A stretch of 9,250 nucleotides of DNA from Verrucomicrobiota bacterium (GCA_027618625.1 JAQCER010000069.1:1-9250), one strand, 5' to 3'; shown: positions 1-7,887, counted from the stretch's first letter. Translations and numbers: made by a program. The notes: generated by a model not told the origin, from the sequence alone.

Positions 1-784
1 GCCCGCCGACGAAGAGAATGCCTTCGGTGCCGATGATTTCCGCCCGGGCATCGTAAGCGTAACGGACTCCCTGTGCTCCGCTGATGCTGCCTTGGGCACC
101 CCGACGAAACTTCATGCTGAGATGGATCTGGTCGTAGAAATCGGGGAATGCCTCGCGTGCTTCCGGCGAGCGGTAGTTTCCCGCCATCGCGTAAACTTCG
201 GCAACTTCGTCGCCCGCGAACCAGCGGATGGTGTCGATATCATGACTGTTGACTTCCGCCAGAGGCCCGTTGCTTTCCGCAATGTCGAACATCCACGGCT
301 TTGGGATGCTCGGTCCGTGTGTGAGCGAGCGTGCATGCACCAGTTCGCCGATCTCGCCTGCCTGCAGCCTGGAAAAGGCTTCGCGAAATCCGGCATCGAA
401 GCGCCGCATGAACCCGACCTGTAATTTGACGTTGGCGGTGTCGCACGCGGCGATCATTGCGTCACAGTCATCCGCGGTCAATGCCATCGGCTTTTCGCAC
501 AGCACGTGCTTGCCCGCTTGCGCTGCCGCGACGACGATATCCCTGTGGAAGGAGGTTGGCGTGGCCACCACAACTGCATCCAGCCGATCGTCCTTCAATG
601 CTTCTCGATAGTCAGCTTCGGTGCTTTCGTTGGCGTCGAGGCCAAGTTCTTTCGCCGCATTCAAGCGCGATGAGTCATCGGAATCCACTAGCCATGCAAG
701 ACGGGCGCCTGGCACAGAAGTTGCATAATTCTGGGCATGAATCAGCCCGGCTCTTCCGGTGCCGATCACGCCGATTCGAATCAT
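1..784 (-). CDS. Gfo/Idh/MocA family oxidoreductase, C-terminus cut by window edge
   Basis: Predicted cytoplasmic NAD(P)-dependent dehydrogenase acting on a sugar, sugar acid or cyclitol. The frame is open from ATG at 784-782 to the window edge, 261 codons with no stop. The Rossmann start is visible: IRIGVIGTGRAGLIHA (residues 2-17) carries the GxGxxG-type nucleotide loop, an acidic residue (D34) ends the second strand, and CEKPM (96-100) is the family's conserved Glu-Lys-Pro with the catalytic lysine. GFMRRFD (124-130) and the E-V-N-S-H-D-I-D segment (177-184) correspond to the substrate/catalytic region. GFMRRFD resembles inositol 2-dehydrogenase-like members, but this does not fix the substrate. 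The start is supported by AAGGTG five bases upstream and by the ATGA overlap with the preceding gene's stop, implying translational coupling. About 80-130 residues are probably missing. Confidence 0.93.
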   Translation of the reverse strand, partial: MIRIGVIGTGRAGLIHAQNYATSVPGARLAWLVDSDDSSRLNAAKELGLDANESTEADYREALKDDRLDAVVVATPTSFHRDIVVAAAQAGKHVLCEKPMALTADDCDAMIAACDTANVKLQVGFMRRFDAGFREAFSRLQAGEIGELVHARSLTHGPSIPKPWMFDIAESNGPLAEVNSHDIDTIRWFAGDEVAEVYAMAGNYRSPEAREAFPDFYDQIHLSMKFRRGAQGSISGAQGVRYAYDARAEIIGTEGILFVGG

Positions 785-1941
785 AGGTACACCTTTCTTC
801 CCTCTGCTGCCGACTGGAGTCCTGCCTCAAGAACTTTGATGCACTTCACGCCATCGGCGAAGTTGGGCTCGACCGTCCTATCGTTCGCGATCGCATCCAC
901 AAAATCAACGACGGCGTGGGTGAACTCATGTTCGTACCCGATCATATGACCTGGTGGCCACCAATGCGCGACATATGGATGGCAGGGCTCGGTGGCAAGA
1001 ATCTTGCGAAAGCCCTGGGCGGCGGCAGGATCATTTCGGGAGAAGTAATGCAACTCATTCATTCTCTCCAAATCGAATGTAATGCTTCCTTCGCTGCCAT
1101 AGATTTCCAGGTAGTTGTGATTCTTTCGCCCTGGCGCAAATCGCGTTGCTTCGAAAGAGCCAACAGCGCCATTCTCAAACTCAACCATCATCAGCGAAGC
1201 ATCTTCAACGGTCACCTTCCCCATTTCCCTCGGCCCTGATCCGCCACCGGAGCTGAAGGCGGTCTCGCCACCACTGGCAAGCGGACGCTCTTTGATGAAG
1301 TTTGCCGTGAGGCAAGAGACACTCTTGATATCGCCTACCAGGTAATGGGCAAGATCGACACTATGCGAGTTCAGGTCGGCATGTGGGCCGGCCCCGGCCG
1401 TTTCCTTTTGCAACTGCCATGTCAGCGGAAACTCAGGATCGACGATCCAGTCCTGCTGATACGTTCCTCGCCAGTGGAAGATGCGCCCGATCTTCCCCTC
1501 ATCGATGAGCTGCTTTGCGAGCATAATCGCCGGGCATCGGCGATAGTTGTGGTTCAGGTAATGTTTCACACCAGCCTTCTCAGCCTCAACAAGCATGTTT
1601 TGGGCCTCTGCCAGGGTCAGTGCCATCGGCTTCTCGCAGAAGATGTGCTTGCCGTTTTTTGCGGCCGCAACGGCAACGTCATGGTGCAGATACTGCGGTA
1701 ACGAGATGTCAATCACATCGATGTCATCACGCTCCACGACCTTGCGCCAGTCGGTCTCCACATTCTCCCAGCCCCAGTTATCCGCAAATGCCTGGACCGC
1801 CGCTTCAGAACGACCACAAGCGACTTTCAAGACCGGTTGCAGCGGCAGCTCAAAAAACTTTGACGCCTGTAGCCAGCCGTTCGAGTGGGCCTTGCCCATG
1901 AAATTGTAACCGATGATCGCTATACGAAGGGGGGAACTCAT
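781..1941 (-). CDS. Gfo/Idh/MocA family oxidoreductase, complete
   Basis: Predicted NAD(P)-dependent sugar or cyclitol dehydrogenase, 386 residues, a normal length for the family. The N-terminal Rossmann fold starts RIAIIGYNFMGKAH (6-19), where GYNFMG replaces the commoner GxGxxG. FCEKPMAL (101-108) holds the catalytic Glu-Lys-Pro. In the C-terminal alpha/beta domain, GPHADLNSHSVDLAHYLVGD (185-204) carries the D-x3-H-x2-D pattern with likely catalytic H193, and YGSEGSITFDL (281-291) is the typical strand near the end. No signal peptide is visible, so it should be cytoplasmic. ATG at 1941 is kept although the upstream sequence shows no convincing Shine-Dalgarno. Its TGA overlaps the ATG of the next oxidoreductase. 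The two enzymes differ strongly, so this is not a recent tandem duplication; they may catalyse opposite or successive redox steps. Substrate unknown. Confidence 0.94.
   Translation of the reverse strand: MSSPLRIAIIGYNFMGKAHSNGWLQASKFFELPLQPVLKVACGRSEAAVQAFADNWGWENVETDWRKVVERDDIDVIDISLPQYLHHDVAVAAAKNGKHIFCEKPMALTLAEAQNMLVEAEKAGVKHYLNHNYRRCPAIMLAKQLIDEGKIGRIFHWRGTYQQDWIVDPEFPLTWQLQKETAGAGPHADLNSHSVDLAHYLVGDIKSVSCLTANFIKERPLASGGETAFSSGGGSGPREMGKVTVEDASLMMVEFENGAVGSFEATRFAPGRKNHNYLEIYGSEGSITFDLERMNELHYFSRNDPAAAQGFRKILATEPCHPYVAHWWPPGHMIGYEHEFTHAVVDFVDAIANDRTVEPNFADGVKCIKVLEAGLQSAAEGRKVYL
782..795 (-). promoter_or_regulatory. Shine-Dalgarno and ATGA start/stop overlap
   Basis: On the minus strand AAGGTG is followed by TACCT and then ATG. 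The ATG shares bases with the TGA of the upstream oxidoreductase (ATGA). This fixes the start of the downstream gene and suggests coupled translation of the two dehydrogenases. Confidence 0.75.
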
Positions 1942-2094
1942 AGTGGTTAAATTACGATTCGTTCAATAGTGACCCGAGGTGACTCCCATGAATCTCGAGT
2001 TCCATTTCGAGACATTCCTGACAGACAGAAGAATACATTTCTCTTAATCCTTGGATTCCGTGTGCTCCGTGTATTCCGTGGACAATCTCTTCTT
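1942..2094. other. Intergenic gap inside the gene cluster, with repeat and weak hairpin
   Basis: This 153-nt gap lies between the TIM-barrel stop and the start of the first oxidoreductase. It holds a 9-bp-period repeat (2054-2080) and a small inverted repeat, TCTCGA at 1993-1998 against TCGAGA at 2007-2012 with an 8-nt loop. No T-run follows the hairpin on either strand, so a classical terminator is not supported. No convincing -35/-10 pair was found. Whether the two oxidoreductase genes share a transcript with the upstream genes is therefore open. Confidence 0.5.
2054..2080. repeat. Three tandem 9-bp units, CCGTG-type intergenic repeat
   Basis: On the plus strand the units are GATTCCGTG, TGCTCCGTG and TATTCCGTG, back to back, followed by GAC. 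On the minus strand this reads as CACGGAATA, CACGGAGCA, CACGGAATC. All three units share the core TCCGTG and have the same length. It sits 14 nt past the 3' end of the TIM-barrel gene. The form recalls dispersed 'CCGTGTxxTCCGTGTxTTCCGTGG' strings that I recall from intergenic DNA of PVC and other environmental bacteria; that recollection was not checked. Confidence 0.7.
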
Positions 2095-2952
2095 TCAGTG
2101 GGCACCGCAGGTGTCTTTCAGATACTGTATACTCTTTTCAACCATGCCTTCTTCGTTGTTTTCCCAGGCGGGATGCGGCATGTCGGTTTCGAAGGCGAGG
2201 AAGCCTTGATAGTTGTTTTGCCGAAGGATGTCGGCGATTTCTCTGATCTGGATGAGTCCGTCGCCGGCAGCAACACATGCGAAGTAACACCATTCCTTCA
2301 CGCTCCGTCCTTTTACAGGGAGGAGATCCTTTACATGGGTGGCGTAGATGTGAGGGGCCAGTTTCGCAGTGGCCTCGACTGGGTCGTCAAGCACCCGCAA
2401 AAAGTTCGCGGTGTCGAGGTTGATGCCAAAGTGGGCGGATCCGATCTCATCGATCAGCCACTTGATCTCGTCCGAGTTATAGTCGATGTGGTTCTCGACC
2501 GCCAGCTTGATGTCTGCCTTTTCAGCGACCTCGACGGCTTCCTTGAACCATTGGGCGAGAATCTTGAGTTGAGGTTCGTGGGGCTCGTTGCGGAACATGA
2601 GTGAACTGCCGACCACCCGCATGACAGGGGCCGCAATCGCCTTGGCATGTGCGATGTGGGCGATCATTTCCTCTTTTGCGGCAAGATTCCCTCCAGCTTC
2701 CAGCCCATCGGGATGGCCCCAGGCGTAGACGCGGTCAAAACCGTAGTCATCAAGTTTTGCCTTGAGTTGTGCGAGGTAATCGTCACCGAATTCCGGGAAA
2801 AAGCATGATTCAAGCGACACTCCGTCGCATTCGAGTTCTTTGGCGCGGTCCAGAAACGTGTCCATGGTATAGGGCCTCTCCGGTGGGCGTTGGCCAGGAT
2901 AGACCTCGCCGAAAAAACGATGGTAACAGTAACTATCGATGCCAATTTTCAT
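2095..2952 (-). CDS. Sugar phosphate isomerase/epimerase-type TIM barrel protein
   Basis: Predicted cytoplasmic metal-dependent isomerase, epimerase or lyase of the xylose-isomerase-like/AP-endonuclease-2 TIM-barrel superfamily; 285 residues, typical of the family. It opens with MKIGIDSYCYH as the first barrel strand. The expected metal ligands are present at strand ends: E153 in LAVENH (with H155), D180 in GINLDTANF, H206 in ATHVKD and E255 in FLAFETD. H80 in AWGHPD may contribute to the pocket. The ATG lies 3 nt after the TGA of the large exported protein (TGA-GTA-ATG on the minus strand), so the two are almost certainly co-transcribed and translationally coupled; only a weak GAG-type Shine-Dalgarno lies in the preceding gene's end. 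Proteins of this fold often work beside Gfo/Idh/MocA dehydrogenases in sugar and inositol oxidation pathways. Reaction and substrate are not determined. Confidence 0.92.
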   Translation of the reverse strand: MKIGIDSYCYHRFFGEVYPGQRPPERPYTMDTFLDRAKELECDGVSLESCFFPEFGDDYLAQLKAKLDDYGFDRVYAWGHPDGLEAGGNLAAKEEMIAHIAHAKAIAAPVMRVVGSSLMFRNEPHEPQLKILAQWFKEAVEVAEKADIKLAVENHIDYNSDEIKWLIDEIGSAHFGINLDTANFLRVLDDPVEATAKLAPHIYATHVKDLLPVKGRSVKEWCYFACVAAGDGLIQIREIADILRQNNYQGFLAFETDMPHPAWENNEEGMVEKSIQYLKDTCGAH

Positions 2953-2955
2953 TAC

Positions 2956-3333
2956 TCAAATGTGGGGTGTGACATGCATTTCTCCAAGCATTATCTTCCA
3001 GTGGCCAGGGAATGTGCACAGGTAAGGATAGATGCCAGCTTGAGCTGGCGCGGTAAAATGGATGGTGTCCGATGCCTTGGGATCAATGACCAATGTATGC
3101 CAGAGAACTTCGGTGTCGTCCGGGACGTATTGACGGGCAAGTGCATCCGGTGCGGTAAGCAATTTGGCGGCAAGGTCGCCGATCCGATCTCCATTGCCGG
3201 GTGTGACGATAACGAGATTGTGCGGGATCACATCGTCGTTGCGTAACGTCAAAGAGATGCGCTCACCCGTCCGTACGGTGAACTCTGTCGTGTCAAATTT
3301 GAGGCCAGGCGCGCACTTGATCGTTACCTCACG
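2956..3333 (-). other. Azurin-like type-1 copper domain at the C-terminus of the giant protein
   Basis: Residues 1518-1643 form a cupredoxin. The sequence starts EVTIKCAPGLKFDTTEFTV, the first strands of the beta sandwich. VIPHNLVIVTPG (1553-1564) supplies the first His ligand (H1556). YLCTFPGHWKIMLGEM (1622-1637) supplies Cys1624, His1629 and Met1633 in the C-x4-H-x3-M spacing of azurin and auracyanin. All four type-1 ligands are present, so copper binding and one-electron transfer are expected. The domain is part of the same continuous frame and has no separate signal peptide. Confidence 0.85.
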
Positions 3334-6300
3334 CCCTTCTGCCTCGTTCGCTGCTGCGGGATGTTTCGGTAGCGGAACGGTTGGTATTTGAGCAACAGGA
3401 TCAACGTGCGCTTTGAGTGTTTTGGTTACCGGTTGATACCCGGGGAAATCGGAGAAAGCTGGACGGAGGTGGTGAATCGTGGCGTAAAGGTCACGCGCAG
3501 TATCAGTGCCGTCGGCGCTTGTCAGTTTCATGCGAACGTGCATTTGCTGCACCGGCATGATCTCGGGAATCTCAAGGAATAGAGAGCTGTCGTTATCGAG
3601 CAAATGTACGGAGCGGATCGAAACGGTGTCGTGGCCAGGGGCGTCGGAAATCGCTGAGTATTCGTCCGAACCATAGGCCTTTGAGTAGTGATAATTCCAT
3701 TGCTGGCAAAAGTAGTTCTTCACATTGTTTGCAGAGGTACTTTCGAGCGGTTCGGAGAAGCGGATGCAGAGCCCATTGTGGTGGGCGCGCCATTCGATCG
3801 GGAGATGGACGGGCTTTCCTGTGTAGCGAACGCGCTGAAAGGCTCCGTCTTCGATCGCGTAAGTGCTCCATCCATTCGATCCAGTCACGTAGAGTTGTCC
3901 GTCATGCGGGTTGAAGCGTCCTCGATGCGCCCCTGACAGAAAATCTCCTGGCAGCGGGACCGCGGCGCCCTGTTCCTTGCCTTCGACGACGTCGCGCAGA
4001 ACGAGCATGTGGCCTGCGTTGCCCCAGGAAAAATGAATGAGCTGATCCCGCAGTGGGCCCCAGCGGTCACTATTGACGAAGACCTGGCCGCCACTGGAGT
4101 GGTCGATTCCGCGCGGCAGGTAGCAGAGCGGCTGATCAACCCTGCCATTCTTTGGCCCTCCGTAGCCAAAGTGTCGGCCTTGCTGTATCTCGCAGATCAT
4201 GGAGGTCGGTGTCCATTCGCCTTCCTGCGGGGCGCTGGTTACCAAGCCGCCTGCGTTGGCGGCGAGTCCGTTTGGGTTTCGTAACCCGGTCGACACGGTC
4301 TCCCAGGATGAGCCATCGGCGGCCACTCTTACGATGCCGATGTGGGTGGAGGCGAACCAAAAATCCCCTTGGCCATCGCGCTCCAAACCGGTGATGAAAT
4401 CATGACCGCCGGGGGAAGTCGTGTAGGCGTTGGTGAAGCATTCGTAATAGTCCGCCTCGCCGTCATTGTTGCGATCGTGCAGGCGTGTGATCTGATCTTT
4501 TCCTAACACATGCACCACGTCGTCGACGATCACCAGTCCCAGTGGCTGATGCAGACCGGCGGCAAAGCGGTTCCATGTGACACGGTTCAAGGTATCATCG
4601 ATTCCGTGCGCTACCCATACGTCGCCTTGAATGGTGCAGACCGCCGCGGATCCGTCAGAGAAGAAATCATTACCCGAGCAAAAGAACAAAGACTTATAAG
4701 GATTCTTGTATGGAAGCTTTATGGTATCGATAACGAATGCGCCATCTCCGGTGCCCAGCTCGCCTGCTGTGTCAAATTTCTCCGGCCATTGAGCGTCGCC
4801 GCCCAGTGTGAGCGCTGCGAGATGCACTGGTTCAGCTGTAGAGTCAGCTGTGGAGTTCTCCTTCCCGAAGCTGATTCGCAGCGCAGTCACCTCTTTGAAT
4901 GCGATCTCGGGGTTGCCAGCTTTATCGAGAGCAACATCACACTTGCCGCCATCTGAAGAAACGTGAAGATCATTGGGCTTGAGTCCATCGAGAAGCGACA
5001 GGCTGCCGGATGCTGGACGATGAAACGCAACATGGCGGATAAACGAGTTGTGTTTTGAAGCGGATGGTGAATCCAGCACCATGGTTTCACCAATGCGATA
5101 GGAAAAAATGACACGCTCGCCATTCCGGTAGAACCCAAAGTATTGATTCGATTGCCCGGCAGGACTCAATGTCAGTGCGGAGCTTCCGGCGTGCAGGGTT
5201 TCGCCAACCGGCTTGAGCCCGGTCAGAAATCCCCAGCGAGATGCGTCAAAAATTACGAATCCGTCCCGCCAGACTTCGCGGAACGCGAGCGTCACCGGGT
5301 CGAAGCAAACCGAGAGGCTGTCGCTGAGTCGCACCGCGACCGCTTTCACCGATTCGCCACTTTTTCCGCGAAACACACCAGCCATAATCGATCCCAGGTC
5401 CATGTCTTTCCATCGACTATCGAGCCATTCCGGATCGCCCTTGGCGCCCCAGTGACCGAAGCGACCGCCTTCCAGGCCAGGGAAGGGCGCGAGAAGAGGC
5501 GGGCGCTCCCCCTCAGGCAAACGCATGAAGTGCTCGGCCTCCTTTGCGTAGAAATCGTAGAGGCGATTCGCGTTCACCGCAAGCTGGCTATGCGGATTCG
5601 CCCTCACATCAAGTGGAGAGTAATCAAAAGGAAAATTTGCCGCCTGGACGACTAGGGGAGTCTCGTCGCCGATCTTCGAATGATCGTCCCCGCCGGACCA
5701 TGTTCCGAGAATCTCACGCGTGTCATCGACGGTGATTCGCGCCAGTGTAACTTCGCCAATCTCCCCATTGCAGCCAAGCCCGCCTTCGACCAGCCGTCCG
5801 ATTGCCAGCTTGCCGCCGTCGGGCGCGTTCGCCAATGGGTAGGTGTGGCTCCTGGAGTAGACTTTTTTCCCATCAACAAACAAATGGACTCTTCTGGTGT
5901 CCATGCGAGCGGCCAACGTGTGCCACTTGCCGTCGCAGACGTCTACTCCGGAACGGAATTCACCGCCTCCGCCCGGCAAAAAGAGGCTCAATTCCCCGCT
6001 GCCTGCATAGGTGTAGAGCTCCCAGTGAAAGGGCGATGCTTTTGGTTCGTTGGCCACCAGGATATTGAAGCCTGACTTGCTGTTCACCTTGGCCTGGCAG
6101 GAGATCTCAAGAGGAAGTTCGCGGAACGTCTTATTCCCGGCAACGATTCGGCCTTCGGCTGCCGTCGTGGGTTCACGGGCTGACTTGCTCTGCTGCTTTG
6201 TTCTATCAAGGACGGCCGGATCGGCGCTTTGCAGCGTGGCGCCGGCGGCCCATGCCGTGCCACGCATGATCAATTGGGACGTGCCGCTCGCATTGATTGA

Positions 6301-7887
6301 TTCCGCCGCGTGCCCCAGCACCGTTTGAAAGACGCGGCCCTGTCCGTAGTCATAGGCGAAGGCCATTGGCTCGTCCGCGCCGGTTACCTTGGATTTGGCA
6401 ACGGCCAGTGGTTCAACGGGCAGTTCACCCTGCTGTTTGAAGTAAAGCTCGTCGTTGGTCGCGAATTTCAATCCACGAAGCCCTTCGGTAATCGGATGCA
6501 ACTTGTCCGTGAACGTGACGTCGAACGTGCCGAAGGCGTCATGGCCGCTGACCGTATGATCCCAGTAACGGCGGCAAATTTTTCCAGCGTACTCCGGCCA
6601 GTAGGCGGCCAGTCCAGAAGGATTCGTCTTATACCACGAGCCATTGGCGTAGTGCAGAATCACCAAGCCTCCGCCGTTTTTCAGGTAATCAGAAAAGTTC
6701 GTCTTTGCCGCATCGCTGAGGCCAGGATGGTCCCAGTTGGAGTAGTTTTGAACGATCACATCGTAGTAGCTGAGATCGGCTTTAGCGAGCATGCCAGGAT
6801 CCGCAGTGACATCGACACCGATGCGGGGATCGGCGTGGAGCACGTCAGTAAGTGTCTTTGTTGTCGCGGCCCAGTCGTGCGCTGGATGGTTGTTCCCTGT
6901 CAGGATTAACGCGTGAATCGACTTGGCTGGTTTAACGTCGCGCGTCTCCTCGACAGCGAGCATGGATGACTCGACACCCTCTTTCGGGATGTCGAGCTTC
7001 GCTGTCCATGCGATCGCATTGAGGATCGTCTTGCGGAACTGGGGCACGTCCCAGTTGGAATAAAAGTGGCCACCGGTTGTCCCAAACCCACGTCCGCCGT
7101 CCGTTCGCTCGACGCACCAGGCGGTGGTGCGCTCCAGCGGCGACAGGCCATCGATGTCGACTTGCCAGATCGGCTTGAGACGCGTGTCGTTTTCGCGGAA
7201 TCGAAGCTTGTAGTAGAACTCTTCTTTCAATGCGAAGGGCTCAGTGATGCCGTTGGCGATGGGATGGCCTGGAGTGGCGGGCGTCACTTGCCAGGCGTCA
7301 CGTGTGGAAATCGCGGACAACCACTTGTTGTCGCCCGGGCCACTTTCATAGTCAAAGAATCCGCCAGTCCACTCAAGGATTTTTGCATTTACCCGCAGGG
7401 GAGCGAACGTTGACCAGTGGATCATCGCCAATCCGCAGCCGCGCTGCATCTGTCTGTCGATCTCCGACAGTCGATCACCTGCGAACAAAGGATGATCTGA
7501 TTCGACGCGATCAGATCCAGCTGAAACAAAGACGATGGTGTCCGCGTCGTCCAGCGACGCCGGATCTGTCGGCCAGCCGTTGAAGATGACTGCTACGTTC
7601 ACGGGCGGGAGGTTGGGTGCAGTGTCGAGGCAATGCTTCAGTAAGCGGACGCTTTTCTCATACTCGTGCGTCGTCGCAGGATGACTGTCGAGTGGCCCGG
7701 CAATCAGGACAATTTTCCGCTTCATCGACTCCAGCTGTGCGAGCACGTTACATGACAGCAGACTGGAGACGAAAATGACCAGCAGGGTAGCAAAGCCGTG
7801 GGATTGGAAAACAGGGATAATCACTTGTTCATGGTGCACTCTCCGCCAGTCGGGAACAATGCAGAATTGCGCAGAAAGTTTATACAA
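2956..7887 (-). CDS. Giant exported ThuA-ThuA-LamG-DUF6797-propeller-cupredoxin protein
   Basis: Maximal open frame of 1643 residues, numbered from a TTG at 7887. Hydrophobic signal segment GFATLLVIFVSSLLSCNVLA (31-50). ThuA-like domain 1 (about 56-300; G-rich strand then IHW at 151-158). ThuA-like domain 2 (about 323-548; GGGLVILHYANGSW 405-418). LamG-like domain (about 580-730; CDGKWH 651-656 and HLFVDGKKVY 668-677). DUF6797-like region (about 795-935; FPGLEGGRFGHWGAKGD 802-818). Sorbosone-dehydrogenase/NHL-type propeller (about 1060-1350; DRNNDGEADYYE 1138-1149, GLRNPNGLA 1201-1209). Accessory segment (about 1360-1475). Azurin-like domain (1518-1643) with ligands H1556, C1624, H1629, M1633. 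No CxxCH haem motif occurs. Likely periplasmic or surface-bound and acting on a saccharide; the activity is inferred from the propeller and copper domain only. The true start is unclear: GTG 7839, GTG 7824 and ATG 7725 (which would lose the signal) are alternatives, and 7839 or 7824 is more likely than TTG. Confidence 0.9.
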   Translation of the reverse strand: MYKLSAQFCIVPDWRRVHHEQVIIPVFQSHGFATLLVIFVSSLLSCNVLAQLESMKRKIVLIAGPLDSHPATTHEYEKSVRLLKHCLDTAPNLPPVNVAVIFNGWPTDPASLDDADTIVFVSAGSDRVESDHPLFAGDRLSEIDRQMQRGCGLAMIHWSTFAPLRVNAKILEWTGGFFDYESGPGDNKWLSAISTRDAWQVTPATPGHPIANGITEPFALKEEFYYKLRFRENDTRLKPIWQVDIDGLSPLERTTAWCVERTDGGRGFGTTGGHFYSNWDVPQFRKTILNAIAWTAKLDIPKEGVESSMLAVEETRDVKPAKSIHALILTGNNHPAHDWAATTKTLTDVLHADPRIGVDVTADPGMLAKADLSYYDVIVQNYSNWDHPGLSDAAKTNFSDYLKNGGGLVILHYANGSWYKTNPSGLAAYWPEYAGKICRRYWDHTVSGHDAFGTFDVTFTDKLHPITEGLRGLKFATNDELYFKQQGELPVEPLAVAKSKVTGADEPMAFAYDYGQGRVFQTVLGHAAESINASGTSQLIMRGTAWAAGATLQSADPAVLDRTKQQSKSAREPTTAAEGRIVAGNKTFRELPLEISCQAKVNSKSGFNILVANEPKASPFHWELYTYAGSGELSLFLPGGGGEFRSGVDVCDGKWHTLAARMDTRRVHLFVDGKKVYSRSHTYPLANAPDGGKLAIGRLVEGGLGCNGEIGEVTLARITVDDTREILGTWSGGDDHSKIGDETPLVVQAANFPFDYSPLDVRANPHSQLAVNANRLYDFYAKEAEHFMRLPEGERPPLLAPFPGLEGGRFGHWGAKGDPEWLDSRWKDMDLGSIMAGVFRGKSGESVKAVAVRLSDSLSVCFDPVTLAFREVWRDGFVIFDASRWGFLTGLKPVGETLHAGSSALTLSPAGQSNQYFGFYRNGERVIFSYRIGETMVLDSPSASKHNSFIRHVAFHRPASGSLSLLDGLKPNDLHVSSDGGKCDVALDKAGNPEIAFKEVTALRISFGKENSTADSTAEPVHLAALTLGGDAQWPEKFDTAGELGTGDGAFVIDTIKLPYKNPYKSLFFCSGNDFFSDGSAAVCTIQGDVWVAHGIDDTLNRVTWNRFAAGLHQPLGLVIVDDVVHVLGKDQITRLHDRNNDGEADYYECFTNAYTTSPGGHDFITGLERDGQGDFWFASTHIGIVRVAADGSSWETVSTGLRNPNGLAANAGGLVTSAPQEGEWTPTSMICEIQQGRHFGYGGPKNGRVDQPLCYLPRGIDHSSGGQVFVNSDRWGPLRDQLIHFSWGNAGHMLVLRDVVEGKEQGAAVPLPGDFLSGAHRGRFNPHDGQLYVTGSNGWSTYAIEDGAFQRVRYTGKPVHLPIEWRAHHNGLCIRFSEPLESTSANNVKNYFCQQWNYHYSKAYGSDEYSAISDAPGHDTVSIRSVHLLDNDSSLFLEIPEIMPVQQMHVRMKLTSADGTDTARDLYATIHHLRPAFSDFPGYQPVTKTLKAHVDPVAQIPTVPLPKHPAAANEAEGREVTIKCAPGLKFDTTEFTVRTGERISLTLRNDDVIPHNLVIVTPGNGDRIGDLAAKLLTAPDALARQYVPDDTEVLWHTLVIDPKASDTIHFTAPAQAGIYPYLCTFPGHWKIMLGEMHVTPHI
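7821..7844 (-). promoter_or_regulatory. Shine-Dalgarno plus three-codon ORF overlapping a GTG start
   Basis: On the minus strand GGAG (7844-7841) stands 8 nt before ATG (7832-7830). That ATG is in another frame from the giant gene and reads ATG-AAC-AAG-TGA. Its stop (7823-7821) overlaps a GTG (7824-7822) in the giant gene's frame, which would begin VIIPVFQ and keep the hydrophobic signal segment. This could be a minimal leader ORF that reinitiates at GTG, or a one-base indel near the authentic ATG start. The GTG at 7839 has GGAG only 1 nt upstream, which is poor spacing. Confidence 0.5.

Noticed and set aside
1969..2604. Plus-strand open frame of 211 codons
   Set aside because: It lies antisense to the TIM-barrel gene, which has its metal ligands and a coupled start. 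The plus-strand product shows no recognisable domain and starts in the intergenic repeat.
5143..5655. Plus-strand open frame of 170 codons
   Set aside because: Antisense to the DUF6797-like region; highly charged, with no recognisable family.
6310..6909. Plus-strand open frame of 199 codons
   Set aside because: Antisense to the ThuA-like part of the giant gene; no motif, and explained by the GC-rich codon use of the opposite strand.
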